DNA of 23,769 nt from IMG/VR virus record IMGVR_UViG_3300009183_000367, positions 1 through 23,769 of that record. One strand, given 5' to 3'. Below the pieces are notes generated by a model. The model saw only the letters and a list, made by a program, of their open reading frames with translations, was not told where the DNA came from and did no database searches. Position 1 is the first letter of the stretch. Each line of letters starts with the position of its first letter. Made by a program: the position numbers and the translations under genes. The DNA comes from a virus. This document shows positions 13,119 through 20,945 of the stretch, piece by piece.

Positions 13119-14068
13119 CAGTACCCACTCACATCAATAAGTTGACCACGGAAGTCAATGATACCTTCGGCGTGTTTACTAACCAACTCAGGCCAAAGCG
13201 GTTTGCTGTCCTTCATAGTTACCACGGCAAAGCCGCTGCGCCAGTTGACAGGGCCATCTTCAAGGTAGTCGATGAACTGCGGCCCATCAATCTCAGCAAG
13301 CGTACCAGTATCTACACCCCATCGAGTCCCATTATAGTCCCCAAACGGCGTGACCTTGAGACTGTGTAAATGGCCGGTGATAGTCGTGACCCCAGAATTT
13401 ACGGTGTTGTTGTGAGTAGCGTGAACGCCGCCCTTGTAGCGGTGTTTGACCACTACGTTGTCTGATAACCAGCAAGACCAGCATGGATGCCACTTGGGGA
13501 AATGATCCTTAAGCGCCGTACCGCCGACTCCTTCAAATTGGGGTATGGCCTCGGATAAGCGCGTTTCAAAGCGCGAATCATGGTTACCTAGCGGCCAGAT
13601 CAGTTGTGTGTGATGGCGGGCCTTCTCGCAGGCGTCTTCAATCTCTTTAAGTGCTTCCTTGCAAGCGTCAAGTTCTTGCTTCACGTTTGGGACCGCGCCC
13701 CAATTTATTTTAGGGTGTCTGCTGATCGAACTTCCATCAAAAATGTCACCATTCGCTATGACAACGTGCGGTTTAAGTTCGTTTATCGCCCATAACAAGC
13801 CCTTGAAAGCAGTTGACCTGATCCCAGGCCAGAAGTGTGCGTCAGAAAAAATGATAGCAATGCCATCAGTCAGGCCAGCTTCGTGGCGGGCTTTCTGAAT
13901 GTGAATTGGTTTACCAATTGCCAGTTTGATGTTTAATTTGCTTTCTAAATTGCGCCGCCGAGTGTGCGCGCGGCGTTCAGAAATGCCAGCAATTCTAGCT
14001 ACTTTAAGTGGTGATTTGTGCTCTTCCCATAACCGCAAAAATTCTTCGTCCGTGATTTTTGGTGACAT
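13118..14068 (-). CDS. HTH-metallophosphoesterase fusion
   Basis: This 316-aa protein has an N-terminal helix-turn-helix-like segment (residues about 5-45, SPLKVARIAGISERRAHTRR) fused to a calcineurin-like phosphoesterase. The five metal-binding motifs are in order: SDAH (75-78), GDIFD (107-111), GNHD (161-164), a histidine motif around VKHRYKGGVH (208-216) and GHLH (232-235). All metal ligands look intact. Phage enzymes of this type are usually assigned as DNA or RNA phosphoesterases, but the substrate is unknown here. The HTH suggests DNA targeting. The gene is coupled by TGATG to the lysis genes, although it has no obvious lysis role. The ATG at 14068 has a weak ribosome site. Confidence 0.9.
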   Translation of the reverse strand: MSPKITDEEFLRLWEEHKSPLKVARIAGISERRAHTRRRNLESKLNIKLAIGKPIHIQKARHEAGLTDGIAIIFSDAHFWPGIRSTAFKGLLWAINELKPHVVIANGDIFDGSSISRHPKINWGAVPNVKQELDACKEALKEIEDACEKARHHTQLIWPLGNHDSRFETRLSEAIPQFEGVGGTALKDHFPKWHPCWSCWLSDNVVVKHRYKGGVHATHNNTVNSGVTTITGHLHSLKVTPFGDYNGTRWGVDTGTLAEIDGPQFIDYLEDGPVNWRSGFAVVTMKDSKPLWPELVSKHAEGIIDFRGQLIDVSGY

Positions 14069-14128
14069 TATTCTTCATCCTTTTAGGAGAAGCACCCCAA
14101 ATACCACAGTTTTGTTGCGGTTGGGTGA

Positions 14129-14149
14129 CCCCCCGAGATTATCGGGGGG
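14129..14149. other. GC-rich hairpin ahead of the metallophosphatase gene
   Basis: CCCCCCGA and TCGGGGGG form a perfect 8-bp stem around a GATTA loop, in the 84-bp gap between the acidic protein gene and the metallophosphatase gene. Neither strand has a T-run after it, so it is not a good terminator. It may attenuate, stabilise or mark processing of the leftward mRNA. Confidence 0.55.
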
Positions 14150-14157
14150 CCTAATCA

Positions 14158-14373
14158 TTACTCGTCAGTCTGTTCGTCAACTTCTTCAGCTTCCGCTTCT
14201 TCATCTTCAGTGTGAGCTTGGAAGAGGGCGTCGGCGGTCGAAGAGAAGAGGCTGCTCAGCGTGAACTCGTTGATGTTCGATGCTTTAGCAACGAGGAAAG
14301 CAACCGAGAACAGCGCATTCAGCGCGTCAACTGGCTCAGAAGCGTCAATAGCGGCAAGGATGTCGTCTTTCAT
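14158..14373 (-). CDS. Small acidic hypothetical protein (71 aa)
   Basis: The start at 14373 is chosen because GGAG lies six bases upstream; an in-frame ATG at 14400 has no ribosome site. The protein has an N-terminal helical part with hydrophobic patches (AAIDASEPVDALNALFSVAF) and a highly acidic C-terminal tail (EDEEAEAEEVDEQTDE). Such tails are seen in DNA mimics, chaperone-like and SSB-type proteins, but there is no further evidence. It lies between the metallophosphatase and the coiled-coil/TM protein, separated from both by short gaps. Confidence 0.68.
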   Translation of the reverse strand: MKDDILAAIDASEPVDALNALFSVAFLVAKASNINEFTLSSLFSSTADALFQAHTEDEEAEAEEVDEQTDE

Positions 14374-14422
14374 GTCAGGCTCCAAGAAAAGGAACTTCAT
14401 CTTACGAACTGACGATTACCGT

Positions 14423-14614
14423 TTAATGACCTTTCATTAGCATGGTCAGCAGCATCATAATGATAGCCCCGCCACCCGTGATTAAGATCTGCTCTAGACG
14501 CTTGATCCGGGCGTGGATACCGCGCGTCTCTTTCTCAATACCTTCGTACCGGATTGCGCAGACGTCCACGTGGGCGTCAATTTTGTGATCAACTTCAGAT
14601 AATGTAACCATCAT
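14423..14614 (-). CDS. Small coiled-coil/TM protein, XhlA-like
   Basis: A 63-aa protein with a helical N-terminal half of heptad type (EVDHKIDAHV... GIHARIKRLEQI) and a hydrophobic C-terminal segment (GGGAIIMMLLTMLM). This order, coiled coil then membrane tail, is that of XhlA-type lysis accessory proteins. The start (ATG 14614 or 14611) overlaps the ejection protein stop (ATGA). It could contribute to lysis or lie in the virion; the sequence does not decide. Confidence 0.7.
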   Translation of the reverse strand: MMVTLSEVDHKIDAHVDVCAIRYEGIEKETRGIHARIKRLEQILITGGGAIIMMLLTMLMKGH

Positions 14615-16932
14615 GGAGCCAATTGGTTTTGGTTTTGCAAACTACGCAGAATAATTTTTTCTTCTGCCGTAAGAGTTGCCGCCGCCCCTCGCTTCAATTT
14701 TTCTATAGCAGAATCGAGGGTGGTTTGTTGAGCAGAAACAACACTTGATCCAGACTGCGGCGTAATATTTCGCAACCCGGACGGGGGCGTAAATGATTCT
14801 GAAGAACCATAATTTTGATTACGACCTCTTTTAACTAAAAAATTTGGTATTTTGTCAGCGTAAAAAAATTCTATTTCTTGAATTTCTTTTTTTATTTCGT
14901 TTTGTTTTGATCTGTTTTTTGACCCTTTCAGATTTTTAAGTTCTTCTTTTAATTGTTCGACGTACTTCAAATCCCGCATCATTACGTTTTCTTGTAGCGG
15001 GGTAAAAGTTTCAGGACCTTTAACCTGCTGCCCCACGGGTTGTAGTTTACCCGTAAACGGATCAAGTTCGTAACTAACACCCGCCCCCGCCGATTGGCGC
15101 GGGCTTCGTTGTGCGGCAGCAGCGGCGGCTTCATCAGCGGCCTTATCGCGGGCGTAATTATAAATACGCTCTTGGACGGGACCTTCCGCTCCGGGCATTG
15201 GCAATTCTCGCGGTGCAGCAAATTGCATATCAGGGCCTAAACTACCTGTGCGCCGTAACCCAGCTTCTTGTTGCGCTCTTTGAACGGCTTCATACGCAGA
15301 ACGCGGCGCTGGCGGCGGCTCTTGAAATATAAAGTTGGGCGTGTACTCGGGCGGCAGTACAGCGTTTTCAGGATTGAAAATCGCCAAGTTAGACGACCCC
15401 GGCTCGACTGGGCGCAACATATTAGCTGGCGAACGGTAATCGCGCGGGATGGCGTTGGCGGCTTGATACGCGGGCGACGACATACGTTTAGCCATCAAAG
15501 CGTTGGCTACCGCACCGCTAGTTGTCCCAACGACCGCGCCAAGCGGCCCCATACCAAACGCGCTTCCGATGCCATAACCAAGTGTACCGCCCGTACCACC
15601 TCGCAATATTGTAGGAATGGCAGTAGTCCAACTTCCCGGTTTAACTTCAGATACACCGGGAAAATTAGCGGCAACAGTAGCAATATCCGCTGCTGTTCCC
15701 GTAAGCGGTTTTCCTTCCGTAATCTTGGCAAATTTAACAGGATCTAGGTGACCAGTTCGGGTGTCGGTAGCTCGTTGGTAGTCAAAAATTTTGGCCGATA
15801 ACGTCCGAGCGTTCTGAAACGCGCGCGCTTGCGTCCCCGTTAAATATAGCGACGCAGCGGCTTCAAGCTGATCGGCAAGTGCCATGCTTGCATCTGCAAC
15901 CGCCATAGATTCTGGCGATGGTGCGGTCATACCTTTTTTCTCAGCGCGGTAAATTCTTTGCGCTGATTGGCGAAAATCTTGTATGTTTTTTAAAATATCT
16001 TGCCCAGACATACCAGCACTAAGTCGCGCAATAGTTTCGTCAGCAAGTTTAGAAACCGCCGCTTGACTTGCTTCGCCGCCAATCAAAGACTCAGTTTTTA
16101 ATGCATTGATTTTATTGACTATATCTTGGTCAGCCGTGACGCGCCCAAGTTTACGAACTGTGTCGTATGGCTCAACTATCAACGGGTTTTTTAATGCCTC
16201 GCCAAACGCTTGATCGTTAAGCGTGGTGTTGGGCGACAGGCCCATATCTTCTTTGGCTTTTCTGGTCCATTGCGGCTCGTTTGTACGAGCCATTTTTGCT
16301 TCTGGATTTCCAGCTATAGCTCCAACAATTCTGTTACCTACGGTTGGATTGGTCACTGCTGGATTGACCGCAACGCCCAGACGATTTGCAGCATTTGCCG
16401 CGTCAATCAAGTTAGCGTTTTCGTAGCTCCGAGTGACAAGTTGCTGTTGACGTTGCGCGCTTCGTTCTGAAAACGGAATTTGTAGGGCTTTTATAGCTGG
16501 AGCCGCGCGAACGGCAAGAGCGTTAGCTCCTTGTGCAATCTGTCCTGCTTGACCAACAACTGGTATAAATGGAGGAAGGTTAGGCATTAAATTGCCAACC
16601 GATTGAATGTTGGCTTGTGCCGCAGGACTGATGGGGACATTGCCGCCAAGTTCCATAATCTGACGAAGGGTTTGCTCCTTAGGAGTACCCATCAGCATTT
16701 CTTTGCCCAAAGCAATTGGCGCTCCAACTACTCCAGTTAGGCCGCCATAGATCATTCTTGCTGCCGTTTCCGGCACTGCGCCTACTCTTTTAAAGAAAGA
16801 TGGTTCTTGAGTAAGTGCTGGCTGCTCTACTGCGCCCGGAATGTCTGCTGGTGTTGCGCTCGGTAAAGGCGCGACAAACTGAGCAAAAGGATTAGATTGC
16901 TTAACAAATTGGGCAAACGGATTTTCAGCCAT
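14611..16932 (-). CDS. Ejection / internal virion protein (gp16-like position)
   Basis: This 773-aa protein is probably ejected with the DNA into the host. It is the third of three large proteins after the cupin gene, the position of P22 gp16. The N-terminus carries two copies of NPFAQFV (residues 4-10 and 14-20), a short repeat type seen in phage virion and ejection proteins. Hydrophobic, glycine-rich stretches (MIYGGLTGVVGAPIALG, about 60-76; GGTGGTLGYGIGSAFG, about 447-462) could insert into membranes. Residues about 150-430 are helical and charged, and about 500-620 are Pro/Ala-rich. It abuts the upstream gene directly (TAAATG). I assign it by context and composition; no enzymatic motif was found. 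Confidence 0.72.
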   Translation of the reverse strand: MAENPFAQFVKQSNPFAQFVAPLPSATPADIPGAVEQPALTQEPSFFKRVGAVPETAARMIYGGLTGVVGAPIALGKEMLMGTPKEQTLRQIMELGGNVPISPAAQANIQSVGNLMPNLPPFIPVVGQAGQIAQGANALAVRAAPAIKALQIPFSERSAQRQQQLVTRSYENANLIDAANAANRLGVAVNPAVTNPTVGNRIVGAIAGNPEAKMARTNEPQWTRKAKEDMGLSPNTTLNDQAFGEALKNPLIVEPYDTVRKLGRVTADQDIVNKINALKTESLIGGEASQAAVSKLADETIARLSAGMSGQDILKNIQDFRQSAQRIYRAEKKGMTAPSPESMAVADASMALADQLEAAASLYLTGTQARAFQNARTLSAKIFDYQRATDTRTGHLDPVKFAKITEGKPLTGTAADIATVAANFPGVSEVKPGSWTTAIPTILRGGTGGTLGYGIGSAFGMGPLGAVVGTTSGAVANALMAKRMSSPAYQAANAIPRDYRSPANMLRPVEPGSSNLAIFNPENAVLPPEYTPNFIFQEPPPAPRSAYEAVQRAQQEAGLRRTGSLGPDMQFAAPRELPMPGAEGPVQERIYNYARDKAADEAAAAAAQRSPRQSAGAGVSYELDPFTGKLQPVGQQVKGPETFTPLQENVMMRDLKYVEQLKEELKNLKGSKNRSKQNEIKKEIQEIEFFYADKIPNFLVKRGRNQNYGSSESFTPPSGLRNITPQSGSSVVSAQQTTLDSAIEKLKRGAAATLTAEEKIILRSLQNQNQLAP

Positions 16933-18984
16933 TTAATTCCCCAGAACTTTTTTGGCCGAACCTGCGCCAAATTGAGCATCAAATTGTTCTCTTGTGCCAC
17001 GACCTTGCTTCAGAAAATCTATGGCGGCTTGAGGTATGTCTGATGGGGTTTTTGCAGCAGCAGGGGCGGCGGGTAACACTTTCTGGGTGTTAGGCGTTAA
17101 AAACTTAGATCTAAAATCGTCTCGGCCAGTTCCGGCTTTGTACTGGCCTTCCAAACTTTCAAGCTGCCCGCCAAGAAGTACTCTATAAGTGTTAATTACT
17201 CCTTTAAGCTGTTCTGGGCTGTTTGCCCTAGCAAAACTTTCCGCAGCTTCTTGACGTTCGGTCACCCCACCACCGTTATTAACAACGGCTTTAATAACTT
17301 CAGCGGCGACCAATTGCTTTGCTGCATTAAAGTTAGTTGGCGCAGGTTGACCAGTTGCTGTTGCAAACGCATTACCGGCAGCGTTAACTATCCTTATGTC
17401 TTTGTTGTTAAGATCGTTTGCTAACTCATACATTGTTTGCAAATGGTTGATGGCGGTGTTGTTTGAGGTAACCTTACGCGCCGATATACCAGATGTAAAA
17501 TCTGTCAACGTCTTTTTAGCCGCCAAAGTATTTTGTTGGTTGCCAATTATGTTTGACGCGCCAGCCGCCGCGTCTGTTCCGGTCATCTCAGCAACACGAT
17601 TCATCACTTGTACACGGGCTAAAGACGCATTTTTGCCGCTTCCTAGTGGTGGCATTACACCCGATTGAACAACCATTTGAGCCGCAATATCTAATGCTTG
17701 CGGAGACAACCCACCAGAACTATCAGCTTCTTCTTGCAGTCTTCTTTCAGCTTGTGCAGATAAATTTAAACGCTGCCGAGCAATTTTAAGTTGTTCTTGC
17801 CCGTTTACTGTAGAACTATCAAGTAGTGGTTTACCGTTAACTAAAACAGGAGTAACTATGTTGGTTCGTGGGTCAACCGCCATTACTCCCTGTTCCGAAC
17901 TAACATAGTGAGGAGTAGATTGTGTTAGTTTATCTATCGCGGCGTCAATTTCTTTAAGTCTAGGATCAGTTGGTGAAAGACGCGCTCTTGCTTCTTGTAA
18001 TTTTTCAATATCAGTTTTTGGAGAAAGTTCGCTGACTAATTTAGCCCGCTCCTCAACCGCAGCTTTAAGTGCGTCAGCAGCTTTTTTGTTTCCTGGGAAG
18101 CTGGCAAGAACAGTTTGCATATCACCAATTTCTTTCTCGACCGCAGCTAATCTTTGCTTTGCAAAAGTTGTTGCGGGCGCTGCTGCGGATTCTGGTGCTG
18201 CTGCGGGCGCGGGCGGCTCAGTCTCAAGCGAAAGTGACCGGGTCTTAAATTGAGGAGTTGGGACCGCCATTGCACTAACATTCTCGGCTACGGGCGTTCC
18301 TAAAGCAATCCCGGTTGGTGCTGGCACTGGCGCGCCGACCGCAGGTATTCTTGATGGCATTGCGCCGGGTTGAGACGGTAAACGCATTTGCGCCACTTCA
18401 GTCTGAGTTCGAATATAATCGGCAAGTTCTTTGCCTTTAAGACCCGACATATTTCGCAAAGTCGAAAATAATTCCCCCGAAGGATCATTTTCGGCTTGTG
18501 CAATCATCTCATCAGATTTTGTTTTATCAAAACCTATAGAAGCAAAATATTTTCCCAACCTAGAAGTAGGATCTTTATGAATTGAGTTGTGTATAGATTT
18601 ATATGATTGAATATTTGGCGCGGCGGCAAGAGCTTGTGACGAGCGTTCAATCTCAGAAGCCAATAAATCAGATTCTGTTTTTTGAAGTGTAGCGCCTTTT
18701 ACTCGTTCTTCTAAAAGATTTTTTGTGTATTCCTGACCTTTGCCCGGTGAAATAGCATATATCTGACGGACAAAATCTGGGCTTGAGCGGTCTACGTCTG
18801 CTCTACTAAACAACGCCCGAAGTTGGTTGTTTTCTTCTTCCCCGCGCTGCGCCGCAGACAACTGGTACTGCGCCAACGCATTCTGGTTCTGCGCGTTTTG
18901 AATTGTGGCAAATTTGCCGTAAACCGTCAGCGGGTCTTCAAGTTGAAGCGGCTTGACATTAAGGGCGAGGGAATAGTCTGCCAT
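16933..18984 (-). CDS. Putative ejection protein (gp20-like position)
   Basis: A 683-aa, largely helical protein, second of the three ejection-type genes. Residues 1-200 are Gln/Asn/Glu-rich helices (IQNAQNQNALAQYQLSAAQ). About 205-275 is a Pro/Ala-rich low-complexity linker, followed by coiled-coil helices (AVEERAKLVSELSPKTDIEK) and a helical C-terminal part with an APAAAKTPSDI linker. There are no catalytic motifs or transmembrane helices. The build resembles structural and injected proteins of podoviruses. A TAA/ATG junction links it to the next gene, and AGGA precedes ATG 18984. P22 gp20 is shorter, so homology is not claimed. Confidence 0.7.
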   Translation of the reverse strand: MADYSLALNVKPLQLEDPLTVYGKFATIQNAQNQNALAQYQLSAAQRGEEENNQLRALFSRADVDRSSPDFVRQIYAISPGKGQEYTKNLLEERVKGATLQKTESDLLASEIERSSQALAAAPNIQSYKSIHNSIHKDPTSRLGKYFASIGFDKTKSDEMIAQAENDPSGELFSTLRNMSGLKGKELADYIRTQTEVAQMRLPSQPGAMPSRIPAVGAPVPAPTGIALGTPVAENVSAMAVPTPQFKTRSLSLETEPPAPAAAPESAAAPATTFAKQRLAAVEKEIGDMQTVLASFPGNKKAADALKAAVEERAKLVSELSPKTDIEKLQEARARLSPTDPRLKEIDAAIDKLTQSTPHYVSSEQGVMAVDPRTNIVTPVLVNGKPLLDSSTVNGQEQLKIARQRLNLSAQAERRLQEEADSSGGLSPQALDIAAQMVVQSGVMPPLGSGKNASLARVQVMNRVAEMTGTDAAAGASNIIGNQQNTLAAKKTLTDFTSGISARKVTSNNTAINHLQTMYELANDLNNKDIRIVNAAGNAFATATGQPAPTNFNAAKQLVAAEVIKAVVNNGGGVTERQEAAESFARANSPEQLKGVINTYRVLLGGQLESLEGQYKAGTGRDDFRSKFLTPNTQKVLPAAPAAAKTPSDIPQAAIDFLKQGRGTREQFDAQFGAGSAKKVLGN

Positions 18985-18993
18985 GATTAATCC

Positions 18994-19725
18994 TTAATAA
19001 TACCCGTCGCCAAAATTACCGGAGGTAACTTGAGTGCCGCCATACGCGCCGCTGTAAGGGGTTAATCCATTAGGGTTTGGAAGCCGGTTAATATATTGCT
19101 GGTTTTGTGAATAGTTTAAACCAGTCCCAATCGCGGAGTTTAGCGCGTTCGCTCCACCAACGTACCCAGACGCCCTAGCTTGACCAATGTTGCCGTAGCC
19201 AGTTGCGTAATTTTGACCCATTTGACCGGCCATGCCAGATAGCGCATTTGTAGCTGTTTGACCTACACCGGCCAATGACTGAAGCGGGTTAAGTTGGGCG
19301 TTACGTTCGGTTTGGTAACGATTGAACGCATTCATGTACTCTTGCGAACCCATCTCTTGACCGTAACGCTGCGCCCCTTTAAGAGTAGACCCAGACAACA
19401 ATCCCCCACGCGCGGCGGCGGTGCGGTCCAACGCTTTCATTCCTTCAGACAGCCGAAAAGCGTACCCAGGATCGGCTTGGAATTGATTCATACCAAACTT
19501 GGTATAGTCAGATAGAGGAATAAGCTTGTTAAGCGCGTCTTGACCCGCCTTGCGCCACGGCTCTTGCAGTTCGGTCTGGCGTTCAAACATCCGTTCTTGA
19601 GCGTCAATACCTTGCTGGGCCGCAGCCGCTTGTGTGCCAGCCGCACTACGCGATCCTGACGCCGCTATAGCCCCGCCAATAAGAGCGGCTCCACCTCCAA
19701 TAATTGCTGCTGTGATAAAACTCAT
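18994..19725 (-). CDS. Putative ejection / DNA transfer protein (gp7-like position)
   Basis: This 243-aa protein has an N-terminal glycine/alanine-rich hydrophobic segment (ITAAIIGGGAALIGGAIAAS, residues 4-23). A Gln-rich coiled coil (QAAAAQQGIDAQERMFERQT) and a conserved-looking block with FQADPGYAFRLSEGMKALDR follow. The block is a signature I know from phage DNA-transfer and tail proteins. The C-terminal half is Gly/Tyr/Asn-rich, repetitive (GYGNIGQARASGYVGG) and probably flexible. Of the three ejection genes it comes first in the transcription direction, as gp7 does in P22. It overlaps the cupin gene by ATGA. Confidence 0.75.
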   Translation of the reverse strand: MSFITAAIIGGGAALIGGAIAASGSRSAAGTQAAAAQQGIDAQERMFERQTELQEPWRKAGQDALNKLIPLSDYTKFGMNQFQADPGYAFRLSEGMKALDRTAAARGGLLSGSTLKGAQRYGQEMGSQEYMNAFNRYQTERNAQLNPLQSLAGVGQTATNALSGMAGQMGQNYATGYGNIGQARASGYVGGANALNSAIGTGLNYSQNQQYINRLPNPNGLTPYSGAYGGTQVTSGNFGDGYY

Positions 19726-20165
19726 GGCGACACCTCAATTTCTATGTGTTTGATCTTATTGCCAATTGTAAACATTGACTTAGGATCGTCCTCAACAAGT
19801 TCGGACTCTGCGTCTTCTACAGTGTTTGACTCAACTCGATGAAACGTCATGCACAGCGCATCTGTTTCAGCAAATACTGCGCGTTTTGTCCCCGGTGTGC
19901 TACACAGCAACATCGGGCCGGTGATGGTTTGCAACCCATCATCAGTGGTCACTTTGACAGTGCCTGACACAACCATGTAAAAATGCTCTTTCTTGTGAAC
20001 TTTGCCAACAATCAAACACCCAGCTGGACGCCACACTTGACGACAATACATACCGCCGTGGAACACGTGTTCCGTTGGCGGCTCATATTGCGGCATTTGG
20101 ACCATTTCGGCCTGTAACCGCTCAATCTGCTCCCGCGAAGGAGCTATGTTAGCAAGATCGTTCAA
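19722..20165 (-). CDS. Cupin-fold protein in the virion gene block
   Basis: A 147-aa protein with a single cupin barrel (about residues 40-110). The HKKEHFYMVVSG segment supplies H57, E60 and H61 followed by the VVSG turn, close to cupin motif 1, and VFAETDALCMTFHR resembles motif 2. The N-terminal 35 residues are helical, and the C-terminal 35 form an acidic tail. The family holds sugars, metal ions or small ligands and has both enzymes and non-catalytic members. Its position between virion genes, with ATGA overlaps on both sides, favours a structural or accessory role rather than metabolism. The ATG at 20165 is inside the preceding stop. Confidence 0.82.
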   Translation of the reverse strand: MNDLANIAPSREQIERLQAEMVQMPQYEPPTEHVFHGGMYCRQVWRPAGCLIVGKVHKKEHFYMVVSGTVKVTTDDGLQTITGPMLLCSTPGTKRAVFAETDALCMTFHRVESNTVEDAESELVEDDPKSMFTIGNKIKHIEIEVSP

Positions 20166-20497
20166 GTCACTTCCCGCCCAGAAACCCGGATATTGATCGC
20201 GCTGGCCGTACCTGCAATTGTACTGATAAAGTCGCCAACCCCTAGAACTTGCCCAACCAACTCTGGGAACGTGTACACCTCAGACGCGGCGAGCGTCTTG
20301 GTCTTGGTGATCAAGTTGGTGTTTCCGGCAGAACCCGCCACTGTGACCAAGTTGACGGAAATTGTAGCAGCAGAGGCGCTGATGTTGGTCGCTGTAAACT
20401 TGTCAATAAGGGCAGTCACACCGTTGGCGGTGTACTGGGTTGTTTGCGTGTTTTCGGCAAACTTTGCCGGTACTAGGACTTTTACTGTGACGGCCAT
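20162..20497 (-). CDS. Beta-rich hypothetical virion protein (111 aa)
   Basis: ATG 20497 has a GAGG site and the gene overlaps the cupin gene by ATGA. The product is rich in Thr/Ala/Val (NISASAATISVNLVTVAGSA, then LITKTKTLAASEVYTF) and reads as a small beta-sandwich, like many phage decoration or tail-associated proteins. No motif identifies it. I infer a virion role from its neighbours and composition. Confidence 0.68.
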   Translation of the reverse strand: MAVTVKVLVPAKFAENTQTTQYTANGVTALIDKFTATNISASAATISVNLVTVAGSAGNTNLITKTKTLAASEVYTFPELVGQVLGVGDFISTIAGTASAINIRVSGREVT

Positions 20498-20507
20498 GAT
20501 AATTTCC

Positions 20508-20945
20508 TCAAACTATGCTGGTGATTATACCGTTTACCACAGTGACGATTTTTAAGTCTACAGTGGTAAAAAATCCTGTTGCGCCAATAATTTCACTGCG
20601 AGGTTCTAATTGCAACCCGTCAATTTGCTTTTGCTGCTCGGCAATCTGCGCCAGCAATCCAGAAGACAAATCAGCAATACCCGCATCATCAATCTGTTTT
20701 TGCAAATTGGCGCTTGGGTCTGGCGCAACAGGCTGTATGCCCACATCTTGCGTCAACTTTTGCAAAGCAGCATCGTACGAAGCAATCAGCGAATCAGCAG
20801 TCGGGCCAATACTAGGGTTGTCAATGACGGTTGTGGCAACATTGTTCAGAGACAGAAAGAACAAATACCAAGCGCGATCAATAAACCCCGTGCGCGGATC
20901 GACCAAAGGCACCCGTGGTGGGGTGATCGGCGTCACATTAGGCAT
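20508..20945 (-). CDS. Putative tail-associated protein, needle position (145 aa)
   Basis: I chose ATG 20945 (MPNVTPITPPRVPLVDPRTG) because its N-terminus is one I know from several phage virion proteins. A GTG at 20954 would add three residues (MAQ) and lacks a ribosome site. The N-terminal region up to YLFFLSL may anchor the protein to the tail. The centre is a helical coiled-coil-like stretch (QKQIDDAGIADLSSGLLAQI), and the C-terminal GFFTTVDLKIVTVVNGIITS is a beta segment often seen at phage protein ends. It follows gp10-like, the place of the P22 needle gp26, but is shorter, so I call the needle role tentative. It overlaps the gp10-like gene end by 8 bp. Confidence 0.68.
   Translation of the reverse strand: MPNVTPITPPRVPLVDPRTGFIDRAWYLFFLSLNNVATTVIDNPSIGPTADSLIASYDAALQKLTQDVGIQPVAPDPSANLQKQIDDAGIADLSSGLLAQIAEQQKQIDGLQLEPRSEIIGATGFFTTVDLKIVTVVNGIITSIV

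Noticed and set aside
14129-14149. GC-rich hairpin as a rho-independent terminator
   Set aside because: Strong stem but no T-run on either strand; kept only as an unassigned RNA hairpin.
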